Origin: Saprospiraceae bacterium
Lineage (GTDB): Bacteria > Bacteroidota > Bacteroidia > Chitinophagales > Saprospiraceae
Assembly (NCBI GenBank): GCA_021604865.1
Contig: BQJU01000009.1
Span: forward strand, 62,001-126,000
Length of the DNA stretch: 64,000 nt
Direction: 5' to 3'
Shown here: piece after piece, positions 1-9,828 of the stretch
Layout of the letters: every line of letters begins with the position of its first letter
Position numbering within the stretch: position 1 is the stretch's first letter
Translations under genes and position numbers: made by a program
The notes under the pieces: generated by a model
Databases searched by the model: none
Seen by the model: the letters and a program-made list of their open reading frames with translations, nothing else
What the model was told of the DNA's origin: nothing

Positions 1-1
1 G

Positions 2-781
2 CTCCGGATGTATCCGGAAGTAGACTTTGACCTGGAGGCCGAAGAGATCAAGTGGTTTGAGGCGATCAAGGCACTCAAAGCCCTTAAAAAGGTCGATGGA
101 GAATATTACATCAATGAGGCGATAACCAATGGCCGTCAAATACTTGCTGAAGGCGCTCAGGGCTCTATGCTTGATATTGACTATGGAACCTATCCTTATG
201 TGACTTCTTCCAATACGATCACAGCAGGTGTGTGTACCGGCCTCGGCATTGCTCCTGCCCAAATCGGCGAAGTTATAGGCATCACCAAAGCTTACTGTAC
301 CCGCGTAGGATCGGGCCCCTTCCCTACTGAACTGGAAGACGAAACCGGCGAATTATTGCGCAAAGAAGGTTCTGAGTTTGGTGCCACTACCGGCCGGCCA
401 AGACGCTGTGGCTGGATCGACCTGCCACAGTTGATGTATACCATCATGCTCAATGGTGTGTCTCGTTTGGTGGTCACCAAGATCGATGTCCTCAATAATT
501 TTAGTGAAATAAAAGCGGCCACCCACTATCGCTACAATGGGGAAACTTCCAAAAAGTTGCCTTATGATATTTGTGATATTGATATCGAACCGGTCTACGA
601 ATCTTTCCCCGGCTGGCAGCAATCACTGGATGGCATCAGCACCTACGAGGAATTACCTGAAGCTGTAAAATCTTTCCTGACCACCCTTGAAGATCAACTC
701 AAAGTGCCGGTTACCATGATCTCCACCGGCCCGGAACGGAAAAAGTTGATTTTGCGGGAGGTAATGGAAGTGATGGATTGA
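2..781 (+). CDS. purA: Adenylosuccinate synthetase, C-terminal part (5' end outside window)
   Basis: This is the last ~260 residues of adenylosuccinate synthetase, the cytosolic GTP-dependent enzyme that joins IMP and aspartate in AMP synthesis. The family signature AEGAQGSMLDIDYGTYPYVT is present, followed by SSNT, then TRVGSGPFPTEL, and TTGRPRRCGWIDL, the IMP/GTP-binding part of the fold. The complete enzyme is about 420-430 residues, so the N-terminal third, including the P-loop, lies upstream of the window. The reading frame is open to the left edge, so the first ATG at 8 is probably internal. The gene ends only about 20 bp before the stop of the convergent lipoprotein gene. Confidence 0.95.
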   Translation, partial: LRMYPEVDFDLEAEEIKWFEAIKALKALKKVDGEYYINEAITNGRQILAEGAQGSMLDIDYGTYPYVTSSNTITAGVCTGLGIAPAQIGEVIGITKAYCTRVGSGPFPTELEDETGELLRKEGSEFGATTGRPRRCGWIDLPQLMYTIMLNGVSRLVVTKIDVLNNFSEIKAATHYRYNGETSKKLPYDICDIDIEPVYESFPGWQQSLDGISTYEELPEAVKSFLTTLEDQLKVPVTMISTGPERKKLILREVMEVMD

Positions 782-803
782 GAAAAGGTTCACAGCTGAC
801 CCC

Positions 804-1778
804 TTATATTTCCTTTGTCTTACCTTTATGAGACTCCCAGGCATCCTTACCCAGGATACCATTTTCGGAAAGTACTTCCCTCAGGGTAGGTTCCAGACTG
901 GATGCTATTGCTGACTTCTTAATCCTGGCAGTCAAGTCGTCATAGGCACTTTGGTCGGTCATCTCAAAGATTTGGGAAGCCAGTAGTGAGGTAAGCTTCA
1001 GGTATTTTCTGCGGGTATACCAAATAAAGGCAATGATGCCCATGGCCAGAAGTGCCAGTACAATAATGATATTGAGGGCATGTTTCTGGATGAAGCTGAC
1101 ATTTTTCTGCAAGGCGGGATTAAGGTCTTTATTCACCCGGGAAATAACGGTGGTCATGGCTGAATCGACAATTGCCCGGATCGACTCATTGGTTTGAGGA
1201 CCTAAGAGTTCATACCTAAGGTGGGCGATGGCACTATCAGGCAATAAGTCGGCCAGGCTTTCCTGCAAAAGCGCCCGAATAGCTGCGGTTGTTTTTGCAC
1301 CCAATAATTCTTCTCTGAAAATTTCTATTTTAAGCCGTGTTTCTTCTTCGGTAAGTTGCAGCAGCAAACTATCCATTACCATCCCAAATTCTGATCGGAC
1401 AGTGGTGCCTACCCCCTTAACAAGAAAATTGATTAGGTTCGATAAACTATCCCGAAACCCGGGATCTGATAAATTATGCTGTAGACTGGCAATGAGCTTA
1501 TTGCTCAAAGAATCGATGGGTAGATTTTGAAGGCTGCTATCCAGCGTTAATGCGGCATCTTTTACCAAGAGGTTGATTAATCTCCGCAGTTTTTGCTGGT
1601 TGAGACTATCGTCTAATCCGGAAGACAATCCTTTGATCAACTCCTGGCCAATCGTATCAGAATGGGTACGAATACCATCACCTAATTCATCACCAAGTGC
1701 ATTAAAAGTACCTTTGCACCCCTGAGTCAACAAAAAAAGGCTAGCGATAAAAACCAGAAGGCAGTTGATTTTTAACAT
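804..1778 (-). CDS. Hypothetical lipoprotein with C-terminal membrane segment
   Basis: I do not recognise the family of this 324-residue protein. It begins with a lipoprotein-type signal (hydrophobic residues 7-18, lipobox LTQGC with Cys21). A long, probably helical region follows, in which leucine-rich segments such as LINLLVKD and LINFLVKG recur around residues 67-120. A single predicted transmembrane helix lies at about 235-254, then a positively charged YTRRKY patch and a ~65-residue tail. A protein with both an N-terminal lipid anchor and a C-terminal helix would have its middle in the periplasm and its tail in the cytoplasm. It stands alone, convergent with purA. The ATG is followed directly by the signal, which supports the start. 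Confidence 0.7.
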   Translation of the reverse strand: MLKINCLLVFIASLFLLTQGCKGTFNALGDELGDGIRTHSDTIGQELIKGLSSGLDDSLNQQKLRRLINLLVKDAALTLDSSLQNLPIDSLSNKLIASLQHNLSDPGFRDSLSNLINFLVKGVGTTVRSEFGMVMDSLLLQLTEEETRLKIEIFREELLGAKTTAAIRALLQESLADLLPDSAIAHLRYELLGPQTNESIRAIVDSAMTTVISRVNKDLNPALQKNVSFIQKHALNIIIVLALLAMGIIAFIWYTRRKYLKLTSLLASQIFEMTDQSAYDDLTARIKKSAIASSLEPTLREVLSENGILGKDAWESHKGKTKEI

Positions 1779-2225
1779 GGGTATAGGGTTTTGTAGAGGT
1801 CAGATCGTTTCACTGTCAGATCGTCCCGGCTGAACCTGGACTGTCAGATCACTGCGCTATCAGACTTCCAATCGTTGTGTTGACAGAGGTTAGACTCTGC
1901 ATTTTTATTGTATTTGCGGAAGGATTGGAAAGAGCTGTTCCGGCCTAATCCTAAACCTTCAAAACCGCTCTAAACCTGTTTCCATCGAAGGATTGGAAGG
2001 AATGTACGGTTTGGAAAGTGCTACTCCGGTCTAAACTACCTCTGCCTCTAAACCTGCTAAACCTTTCTAAACCTGTTTTCCCTGGAAGGATTGGAAAAAA
2101 TGTACGATCTGGAAAGAGCTACTCCGGTTTTAATCTAAAACTGCTGCCCTAAACCTTCTCAACCCTACAGGTCTTTTCTCCCCCCCTAACATTAAGCTGC
2201 TTATTCTACGACAAGTCCCGCTGCT
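1779..2225. repeat. Intergenic region with three imperfect direct repeats and a decayed hairpin repeat
   Basis: No convincing gene is seen in this 447-bp gap. Positions 1798-1850 carry several GTCAGATCG-type words, and 1814-1850 resembles a degraded copy of the perfect hairpin at 10753-10795. From about 1918 to 2170 three imperfect units begin with GAAGGATTGGAA (near 1918, 1987 and 2085). Each continues with a TGTACG or GTTCCGG, GGAAAG, CTCCGGT, CTAAACCT pattern. Units 2 and 3 are the most alike and units differ in length (about 70-100 bp). The origin is unknown; an old minisatellite-like array is one reading. Confidence 0.6.
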
Positions 2226-2954
2226 TCATTTTTCGGCCATCACGATATATTGGTAATCCAAAGAAGTATCATCAGTAGTTACTTGTCGGTAACCGGCTTC
2301 ATACATTTCTTCTTCAACAGTAAAAAGGGGCACTCTAAGATCAATAGGAGGACCAATGGGGGTTCGCTTTTTCTTGAAATCGATGATCAATAATTTTCCT
2401 CCCGATTTTATGGCTCTTTTTAGTTTTGCCAGATAATCTGTACGGTCCTTAATATACATAAAAGTGTTTACGATGATGACCACATCGGCCTCTCCTGCCT
2501 TCAGCATGGGGTCATCAGTTTTTACGAGGCGGGTTTCCAGGCGTTTCTGGAGATTTTCCGGTAGTTCCAGCACCTTCACACTATCGAGGTAGGCAATAAA
2601 ACGAGGATCAATATCGGTGGCAATGACTTTGCCTGCACTAGGCACCAGGCGCAGGGTGAAGAAGCCGGTACCGGCACCAATATCCGCAACTGTTTTGCCT
2701 TCCAGGTCACCAAGATATTCCAGTACCAGATCCGGTTTTTGCCAAATCAGGCGGTTTTGATGAACATAGTCTTCAAAAAAATCTTCTCCTTTATTTTTTG
2801 CCGGTTCACCATTACCGTTCGATTTTGCTTCCGAGTTATCAACGGTTGTATTTTGCTGCGAGGGTTGGTCTGAGTTAGCCGTTTCGGTAGAGCAGCCACT
2901 TCCAAGCAGGAATAAACTGAGCGCGAAAATTATTGAGCTAATGTAGATTTTCAT
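2226..2954 (-). CDS. Lipoprotein class I SAM-dependent methyltransferase
   Basis: A 242-residue class I methyltransferase. Motif I, VADIGAGTGFF, lies at residues 89-99, with the acidic motif II region (VIATDIDPRF) after it and a VVIIVNTFMYI segment typical of the UbiE/Methyltransf_11 fold. It starts with a lipoprotein signal (LLGSGC, Cys21) and a low-complexity Ser/Asn/Gln linker at about residues 22-58. The enzyme is therefore predicted to be exported and lipid-anchored. That is odd, since SAM is a cytoplasmic cofactor, but similar 'SAM methyltransferase lipoproteins' are encountered in Bacteroidota. The substrate cannot be deduced. It lies upstream of repeat-rich intergenic DNA and is probably monocistronic. 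Confidence 0.85.
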   Translation of the reverse strand: MKIYISSIIFALSLFLLGSGCSTETANSDQPSQQNTTVDNSEAKSNGNGEPAKNKGEDFFEDYVHQNRLIWQKPDLVLEYLGDLEGKTVADIGAGTGFFTLRLVPSAGKVIATDIDPRFIAYLDSVKVLELPENLQKRLETRLVKTDDPMLKAGEADVVIIVNTFMYIKDRTDYLAKLKRAIKSGGKLLIIDFKKKRTPIGPPIDLRVPLFTVEEEMYEAGYRQVTTDDTSLDYQYIVMAEK

Positions 2955-3060
2955 GTAGGTTTTGGTCTTGTTATTCTATGATATTTTTATCAATCCCGCA
3001 GTATATTGTTTGCGTATAATAGGGTAAAGTTAATGTTTCACTTCCAATTCAACAAGGAAG

Positions 3061-4551
3061 TTATTCACATAGCGTTCGCATCACTCCTGCCAGTTTCTGA
3101 CGGATCGCTCCACTGGAGCCTTCGTAATAGTTGGCCATCATACAAAAAGCCAACAATTTACCTGCCCTGCTAGTTCCATAACCCGTAAAAGTACGCACCT
3201 TACCCAAGGTTCCTGTTTTGGCCCGGACTTTACCATCAGCGGCAGTACCTTTCAATAAATACTGCATCCCTCCACTCTTCCCTGCAATGGGCAAAGAGTT
3301 ATAAATGGGCTGAAAGAGCTGCTTATCCAGTGCTATTTTCCGCATGAGGCTAGCCATAAAATTGGCAGTTACAACATTGTTGGCGGAGAGTCCGCTACCA
3401 TCTTCCAGAAAGATGCCATTAAAATTAAGTCCTCTATCCGTCCAAAAATTCCGAATCACTTTCAGGCCTTCGTCAATACTTCCTTCTTCCCCTTTTTCCT
3501 TGCCCAGGGTACGCAGCATGACTTCACAATACAGATTGACACTTTTGATATTGGTGCGTTCAACAATCGCGGCCAGTTTTGGCGAATAATGGGTGAGCAA
3601 AACATTGGCACTGCCCATCTTTTGTCCCCTCATTCTGAACTGACGCCCCGACAAAGAAGGTTCATTAGTGAGAATGCCTACAGATTGCAGGCAGGCTTCT
3701 AATTCCCTTGCTGCAAATAGTGGTGGATCAGGCATCGATCCTTTGATCGTAAAACGTCCCTGACCGACAGGAATGGTACCACGCAGGTATCGCTCATAGC
3801 TAAAGGGCGCTCCATAGATATAAGCATTGTCGCCACTACCTGCCCTGGCTGAGCTAACCTCGTTGTAAAACCTCAATTCCGGTATCGAAGGTTCAACCGA
3901 TGCCACAGCAGGGGTACTGCCAAGCTTGTTGCTTTTTTGAAAATGCAGATAATACAGGTTTTCATGAATATTCAATCCCCAAATACCGGCCCCATAATAA
4001 TTGCCCAGATCTATCCAATGCCAATTGGGGCCATTAACGGTAGAGGTAAAATAGCTATCTTCCCCAACGATGTGCCCATTAATACGTCTTATTCCTTTTT
4101 GCTGAATAGCCATCCGAAATTTTGCCATCACCGCTGAAAGATCATCAGCTCCTTCCATTTGGTCCGAACCCAAAGTCGGATCGCCATAACCAACGATAAA
4201 AATATCGCCATTGAGCACGCCATTGGCATCAATGGAACCTGAATACCGCAATTCCGTTTTAAATTGATAATCTGACCCCAGCAGTCCGATGGCCGTCGCA
4301 GTAGTCAATACCTTGAGGTTAGAGGCCGGAATCATGCTACGCTGATCATCATGGCTGGCAATAACTTGCCCACTTTCCACATCGATCACGCAAATGCCCA
4401 AACTAGCATGCGCCAGATCAGGGTCACGAGCCAAGGCATCAATCGCTTTCTGAATACCTGACTGTGCAAAAGCTGGTGTAAAGATCAATCCGATAAATAG
4501 CAAATATAAGCTGCAAACAATTTTCTTTCGGTTTGGGATTGGAAAGACCAT
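3061..4551 (-). CDS. dacB: D-alanyl-D-alanine carboxypeptidase/endopeptidase, PBP4 (S13) family
   Basis: A low-molecular-mass penicillin-binding protein that trims or cuts peptidoglycan cross-links in the periplasm. All three active-site motifs are visible: SxxK as SNLK at residues 77-80, SxN as SAN in DGSGLSANN near residue 388, and KTG as RAKTGTLG near residue 440. A long insertion between the first two motifs (about 100-330) matches the extra domains of the S13/DacB family, and 496 residues is the usual length. The N-terminus has a hydrophobic export signal at about 10-29 (ending PAFAQ). It lies 24 bp from the start-side end of fumarylacetoacetase on the same strand and may be transcribed after it. 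Confidence 0.93.
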   Translation of the reverse strand: MVFPIPNRKKIVCSLYLLFIGLIFTPAFAQSGIQKAIDALARDPDLAHASLGICVIDVESGQVIASHDDQRSMIPASNLKVLTTATAIGLLGSDYQFKTELRYSGSIDANGVLNGDIFIVGYGDPTLGSDQMEGADDLSAVMAKFRMAIQQKGIRRINGHIVGEDSYFTSTVNGPNWHWIDLGNYYGAGIWGLNIHENLYYLHFQKSNKLGSTPAVASVEPSIPELRFYNEVSSARAGSGDNAYIYGAPFSYERYLRGTIPVGQGRFTIKGSMPDPPLFAARELEACLQSVGILTNEPSLSGRQFRMRGQKMGSANVLLTHYSPKLAAIVERTNIKSVNLYCEVMLRTLGKEKGEEGSIDEGLKVIRNFWTDRGLNFNGIFLEDGSGLSANNVVTANFMASLMRKIALDKQLFQPIYNSLPIAGKSGGMQYLLKGTAADGKVRAKTGTLGKVRTFTGYGTSRAGKLLAFCMMANYYEGSSGAIRQKLAGVMRTLCE

Positions 4552-4575
4552 AAGTCGATATATTTTGTTCTGTGG

Positions 4576-5844
4576 TTATTTCACCGGTAAAATTTCACCC
4601 TTACATTCACCAAAACCTATGCGCGTGCCGTCTTTTTCACACCAGCCACGCAGGATAACAGTATCGCCATCTTCAATAAATTTACGTTCCTCATCTTCAG
4701 AAATAGCAAAAGGTTTGGAGCCTCTCCAGCTAATTTCCAGCATAGAGCCGTAGGAGTCTGGTGTAGGTCCGCTAATGGTTCCAGAGGCACACATATCTCC
4801 AACATTCAGGTTACATCCATTAACCGTATGGTGGGCCAATTGTTGGGCCATGTTCCAATACATGTATTTAAAATTAGATTGGGTAATCGTTTTCTGAGTA
4901 CCTTTTCCCGTAAGAATATCGACTTCCAGGTTGATGTCGTAATTCTTTTTTCCTGAATATTGCAGATAAGGTAATACTTCAGGCTTTTGTGTAGGGCCTG
5001 GGCTACGAAACGGTTCCATCGCTTCCAGAGACACTACCCAGGGTGAAATAGTGGAGGCAAAGCTTTTGCCCAAAAATGGACCTAATGGCACGTATTCCCA
5101 CTTTTGGATATCCCTAGCTGACCAGTCGTTAAACAATACCATTCCAAAAATGTAGTCTTCAGCTTCATCAGTAGAAACTGATTGCCCCAGGTCGGTAGAC
5201 TTTCCAATCACAAATCCCATTTCCAATTCAAAATCCAGCAATCGGCTGGGGCCAAATACGGGTTGGTCTGCACCTTGTGGGATCGTCTGCCCTTTCGGTC
5301 GATGGATAGGGGTTCCCGAAACGACAATTGAAGAAGCCCGACCGTGATAACCAACGGGTAAGTGGCGCCAGTTGGGTAACAGGGCATTTTCCGGATCACG
5401 AAACATGATGCCGACATTTGTTGCGTGTTCAATGCTGGAATAAAAATCGGTATAATCACCAACCTTTACGGGCAGCAGCATTTCTACCTCCTTTTGAGGG
5501 TGCAGGAAAAAGTCAGCCAACTCCTTGGCATCCCATTCTTCCAGATCATCATCCAGTATTTCGGAAAGGCGGTTGCGAACGGCTCCTGTTTTTGTTTTGC
5601 CCAACGCCATAAAATCATTCAAATATGGCTGAGAAAAAACACTTTTATCAATATCGAGATCATCAAAAAAACCATCTTCAGCAAGCACGGCCAAATCTGC
5701 TACCTGATCGCCTATGGCTGTGCATAACCGGGGCGATTTATCCTTGGTTTTAAAAACGCCGAACGGTAAATTTTGAATGGGGAAATCACTATTTTCTGGG
5801 ATATTTACCCAAGATTTGATCTTTGGATCATTTGCGCGAATCAT
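4576..5844 (-). CDS. fahA: Fumarylacetoacetase
   Basis: A 422-residue cytosolic hydrolase that cuts fumarylacetoacetate to fumarate and acetoacetate, the last step of tyrosine/homogentisate catabolism. The N-terminal SH3-like domain (FPIQNLPFGVF) and the larger FAH domain are both present. FAH landmarks include DYTDFYSSIEHATNVG, RHLPVGYHGRASSI, a metal-binding LDFELEMGFVIG, the NDWSARDIQKWEYVPLGPF block, and the C-terminal MCASGTISGP. The length matches the eukaryote-type enzyme. No other tyrosine-degradation gene lies beside it. The start ATG is preceded by non-coding DNA containing a terminator for the next gene. Confidence 0.96.
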   Translation of the reverse strand: MIRANDPKIKSWVNIPENSDFPIQNLPFGVFKTKDKSPRLCTAIGDQVADLAVLAEDGFFDDLDIDKSVFSQPYLNDFMALGKTKTGAVRNRLSEILDDDLEEWDAKELADFFLHPQKEVEMLLPVKVGDYTDFYSSIEHATNVGIMFRDPENALLPNWRHLPVGYHGRASSIVVSGTPIHRPKGQTIPQGADQPVFGPSRLLDFELEMGFVIGKSTDLGQSVSTDEAEDYIFGMVLFNDWSARDIQKWEYVPLGPFLGKSFASTISPWVVSLEAMEPFRSPGPTQKPEVLPYLQYSGKKNYDINLEVDILTGKGTQKTITQSNFKYMYWNMAQQLAHHTVNGCNLNVGDMCASGTISGPTPDSYGSMLEISWRGSKPFAISEDEERKFIEDGDTVILRGWCEKDGTRIGFGECKGEILPVK

Positions 5845-5913
5845 AATTTTTGGTTTTGGACAAAGCTAATAAAGATGCCGCTGAAACCCTCTATTTAACG
5901 GCCAAAATAAAAA

Positions 5914-5942
5914 ACCGAAAGTGCGAAGGGCACACTTCCGGT
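5914..5942 (-). terminator. Rho-independent terminator of the secreted protease gene
   Basis: An imperfect 12-bp stem (ACCGAAAGTGCG against CACACTTCCGGT, 10 of 12 pairs) has a short GAAGGG-containing loop. Read on the minus strand it is followed by a T-rich run, TTTTTTATTTT. It lies about 50 bp past the stop of the 5992-9828 gene. Confidence 0.7.
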
Positions 5943-5991
5943 CGGGTTTTGCTCTTTACGAGCATTTTATCGTAGTAGCGTTGTCTCAATT

Positions 5992-8900
5992 TTATTGCAA
6001 CACAATCCGTTGGCTAACACTAGCTTTGCCTTCTGTCATGCGCAGCAGGTATACACCTGCAGGATAATTGGTCAAATTAAGCTGCATATTGAGTTGGCCA
6101 TTTTCAAATTCATGTTGTTGTAATTGTCGCCCATCAATACTAAACAAATCAACCTTTAAATCGTTGCCCGCGCCATTGCTGAGTAATATTTGCAGTTGTC
6201 CTCGAGTTGGATTGGGCATTATATTGATCGTCTTTCCATTCAACTCACTGGTTTGATTAGTAATATCGTACACGAAATTGAGCGGAGCCGCAGTAGCTCC
6301 TCCACAATTATTCAAGGCAGTAACGCGCCAAAAATAAGTACCTTCCTCTTCAATATTTTCCGCAGAATAGAAAGTGCCCGTTGTGTTAACACTTTCAACG
6401 ATATTGGCAAAATTAAGATCCGTAGCTATTTCAAATAGATAGCTGGTTGCCCCATCAACAGCATCCCAAAGAAACGTAATATCGGGATTATTTGGAAAAA
6501 TGGAACCGTCTGCCGGGAAAGTCAGGTTAGGTAAAGTGGGCGTATTCTCCACAATGATCGAGAAGGTGGTCGTCGCCTCATAGGTTCCGTCAGAAATAGT
6601 AAAGGTCACGCTATTAAATCCCGTGTTAAGGTTAAACAGATCACTAAAGGTAACCCCAACGGTAGAGTTAGGCATTATCTGTGTCGGATCTACATCATAA
6701 GCCACTGTTGGTGGGCCACCAGGGCCAGCGGTGAAGGTAATGGTTGCCGGGCCAGTAAAGCCGGGGCCTACTTGAATGGAGGCATCCACTACTTCTGCTG
6801 AACAGGCAGTCTCTCCCGTTGGATTTATCGCGAATGTTAAGTCAGGCAGCGTTGTAAAACTAAATACCTCTACGCCTTCCGTATCCCCACATTCTCCACT
6901 GACATCAACCCGCCAGAAATAGGTGGTACCAAATTCCAGCCCACTCAGGTTGTAGAAAGTAGCTGCTTGGGTATTGGTAACCACAATATTGGTAAAATCA
7001 GGATCCGATGCGACCACAACGGTGTACGCCTCAACCCCATCTACATCTCCCCATTGTAGCGTAAGACCGTTTGGAATATCAGCAGATCCATTGGCCGGAT
7101 TTGTTGGAACAGCCGCATCAGGAGTGCTAGTCACCTCAAAGTCAAGATTTATAGCGGTGTTATTAATTCCATCCGTTCCCATTAGGTTGAGTACATAGCT
7201 ACCCGGATCTATTAATCCACTAACCGTGACGGTAACTGTAGCACCAGGAGCTACCGGGTTGTCATTAAAATTGACCATTGTTCCTACAGGCAGGCCAGAG
7301 GCAGAAAGCGTAACATCGCCTTCAAATCCCGTACCTATCAATACATCAAAATTTACCTCCGTAGCAGCACACATCTCAAAATTGCTGGTAGGAGAAATGA
7401 TAATTACTTCATCCGGTATGGATACGCATAGAGCGAGATCCCAGTTTTCCACACTACCACCATCATCATCAACAGCATCACTTACCGTGAGTGTCCAGAG
7501 GCCGGCAGCTGTTTCACCAATAAAGCTAGCCAATGCATCCACCGGCTGAAATGCTCCGCCAATAGCAGGAGAATCACCACAGGAATTCTCCAGATCATCG
7601 GCAGTATTAGGGGCGCTATCGGAAAAGCTTAATTCTAGATTATCGCCGTTACAACCATAAAAACTCTCTGGGTTACCTGGGCGTGCAAATAGCGTAGCTA
7701 CTGTTCCTTCCGGGGAAGTCAGCGTTACGGTAACATCGCCCACAAAAGAATGGAAAATACTTAGATCCAAGACCTGAACATCGGAGACAAAACCGGGGAG
7801 ATTCACTTCTATTGTAGAAATAACATCCGGCGCATTATCCGTTTCAATGGTTTGTGGCAAATCACCTGCGCCCAATGATGCGCAAGTAATGGCACCAGTA
7901 GTAAAAGAAAATGTGGTTGACCATTGCCCCTCGCCACAAATATTGTTACCATGTACCCGCCAATAATAAACCGTTTCAGTTTCCAATGTTAACCCAGAGA
8001 AAGACGTTTGATTAAGGTTGTTTCCAGCGGCAATAATATTGGTGAAATCAGGGGTCGTTGCCAGCTGGACAGTATAACTTGTCGCATCATTTTGTCCTGC
8101 CCATGCCAGCGTAGGCGATAAGAATAAACCTTCCTCACCATCAGTGGGCGTAACAAGGCTGGTAGCCGTTGGCACACCGCTATAAATGGTTAAGTTGAGA
8201 ATGGAATTGGCGGTTTCTGATCCATCGGTACCGATGAGACTAAGGTTATTACTCCCCCCCGGCACTGCACCAGTGTTGCTTATGGTCAAGGTAGTGGTAC
8301 CACCTGGAGCTACGGGGTTATCTGCAAAAGTAGCATTCAATCCGGTAGGCAGACCGACGAGGCTAAGATCCACATCCGCTACAAAATTTTCACTGATCTC
8401 TAAATTGTAAACTACAATATCCGGAGCACAAACTGTCTGACTTGCATTACTAGCCAAAACATAATAATTACACAATAATTGATCCCGTCCTGCTAATTCA
8501 ATGATGCCTGTTTGATCAGGATCAAGCCAATCCTTCAGTCGGCTTTGCGGGGTTCCGCCCCCTTCCCAGGAAATTGCGAACCAGCCGTAAGAATCATATT
8601 CATTATTACCGCAAGCGGCCAATCCACCATGAAGTTGGCCCACGACTTGCTTTTCTCTGTTGAACAAAGGTGATCCTGAAGACCCTCCTTCTGTGGTTCC
8701 GATATCCCAATCTGGTACGGTGATGTGATCATTGTTTGAACCGCCGCCACCATAACTGCCAATTTCTGTTTGATCGAACTCAAAGCTAATGCGTTTCTCA
8801 TGTGTACTTGGATGGTGAACACAAATAACCGTATCCAAAGGAGCGGTATCTATAGCTGTCCATCCGGCAAAAAAGGCATCTGCCGTTTCCGAAACCGGGT

Positions 8901-9828
8901 CATCCAATTCGACCAGCGTGAAGTCAGAAGGGGTATAACCTGCTCGAAAAATGGCTCCTGTATTAAAATCAGCAAGAGAGCCATCTCCATTGCCACCGCT
9001 GGCTCCTGAATTGGGTTGACGACAGGTGCTGTTTTCGTAGTTCCAATAAGCAACTAATGAGGCCGCAGTATTCGCATTAATGCCGCAATGATTAGCAGTC
9101 ATGAAATAAGGGGTACAATCCTGACGGGCATTATTCACCAAAAAACCGGTACAAAATGTTCCACCATTCAAACCAATCACTGCTACCGACTGGATGATAT
9201 CCCGGTAATGCTCCACAATACCCCAGCCGTCAGCCTCGCCACAAATGACATCAAGGTTGCAAGAACCAGAAAGTGCCATAGTGGAAAACCCGATAAAGTC
9301 GTGGTTGATGGATTTAAGGTGAAGTTGCAATTCTTCCCGCTTGTCAGCAGGCAGCTGCACTTCGATGACCAGTTGTTCACCATCAAAAATGGGTGTCCAT
9401 AATTCTTCGTGTTCTTCATTATCGGCAGGCGTAAATGGTCCCATCACTCGCTTCTGGTTGGGCGAATAGACGATCAGGCTACCACCGCGAGGCATCAAGT
9501 ATTGATCAAAACCCAAATTGAGAGAATAGGCATTGGCCGAAAGAACCCTTAAGCGCCAGACAGCATTTCCATTGGAGGAAACCTCCCAATTTCCATGGGT
9601 CTGTGGGCTGATATCCACCTCAAAGGTTTCTGCAAAGCGTGGGGCGATGCCGGGACCGCGCCTTTCTAGCTCAGCCTGTAGCAATGCCGCATTATTTAAA
9701 TTTGGCATCAGGACTAATTCCACCTCACTTAGTGGTTGACGGGTAGGTGCTATTCGCTCGTCGATACTTTGGGAAAAGCCTAACTGCGCCATTAGCAAAA
9801 GAAATGGAAGTAAACGAGTTATTTTCAT
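5992..9828 (-). CDS. T9SS-secreted trypsin-like (lysyl endopeptidase-type) serine protease with Ig/FN3-like and P domains
   Basis: A 1278-residue secreted protease. After a signal peptide (residues 1-19, ending LGFSQ) and a pro-region, an S1-family domain carries the His of MTANHCGI (~246), an Asp in DFTLVELDDP (~303) and the Ser of GSSGSPLFN (~382), as in Achromobacter-type lysyl endopeptidases. Cysteines flank these motifs. Next come Ig/FN3-like modules with the repeated phrase 'Y.V..A..PDFTNI' (~560-645, 880-985, 1090-1190). A proprotein-convertase P-domain (~655-800) with VQVLDLSIFHSFVGDVTVTL is inserted between the first two. The end is a type A T9SS sorting domain (IMPNPTRGQLQI ... GVYLLRM). 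It is probably an extracellular degradative enzyme or virulence-type protease. Confidence 0.92.
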   Translation of the reverse strand: MKITRLLPFLLLMAQLGFSQSIDERIAPTRQPLSEVELVLMPNLNNAALLQAELERRGPGIAPRFAETFEVDISPQTHGNWEVSSNGNAVWRLRVLSANAYSLNLGFDQYLMPRGGSLIVYSPNQKRVMGPFTPADNEEHEELWTPIFDGEQLVIEVQLPADKREELQLHLKSINHDFIGFSTMALSGSCNLDVICGEADGWGIVEHYRDIIQSVAVIGLNGGTFCTGFLVNNARQDCTPYFMTANHCGINANTAASLVAYWNYENSTCRQPNSGASGGNGDGSLADFNTGAIFRAGYTPSDFTLVELDDPVSETADAFFAGWTAIDTAPLDTVICVHHPSTHEKRISFEFDQTEIGSYGGGGSNNDHITVPDWDIGTTEGGSSGSPLFNREKQVVGQLHGGLAACGNNEYDSYGWFAISWEGGGTPQSRLKDWLDPDQTGIIELAGRDQLLCNYYVLASNASQTVCAPDIVVYNLEISENFVADVDLSLVGLPTGLNATFADNPVAPGGTTTLTISNTGAVPGGSNNLSLIGTDGSETANSILNLTIYSGVPTATSLVTPTDGEEGLFLSPTLAWAGQNDATSYTVQLATTPDFTNIIAAGNNLNQTSFSGLTLETETVYYWRVHGNNICGEGQWSTTFSFTTGAITCASLGAGDLPQTIETDNAPDVISTIEVNLPGFVSDVQVLDLSIFHSFVGDVTVTLTSPEGTVATLFARPGNPESFYGCNGDNLELSFSDSAPNTADDLENSCGDSPAIGGAFQPVDALASFIGETAAGLWTLTVSDAVDDDGGSVENWDLALCVSIPDEVIIISPTSNFEMCAATEVNFDVLIGTGFEGDVTLSASGLPVGTMVNFNDNPVAPGATVTVTVSGLIDPGSYVLNLMGTDGINNTAINLDFEVTSTPDAAVPTNPANGSADIPNGLTLQWGDVDGVEAYTVVVASDPDFTNIVVTNTQAATFYNLSGLEFGTTYFWRVDVSGECGDTEGVEVFSFTTLPDLTFAINPTGETACSAEVVDASIQVGPGFTGPATITFTAGPGGPPTVAYDVDPTQIMPNSTVGVTFSDLFNLNTGFNSVTFTISDGTYEATTTFSIIVENTPTLPNLTFPADGSIFPNNPDITFLWDAVDGATSYLFEIATDLNFANIVESVNTTGTFYSAENIEEEGTYFWRVTALNNCGGATAAPLNFVYDITNQTSELNGKTINIMPNPTRGQLQILLSNGAGNDLKVDLFSIDGRQLQQHEFENGQLNMQLNLTNYPAGVYLLRMTEGKASVSQRIVLQ

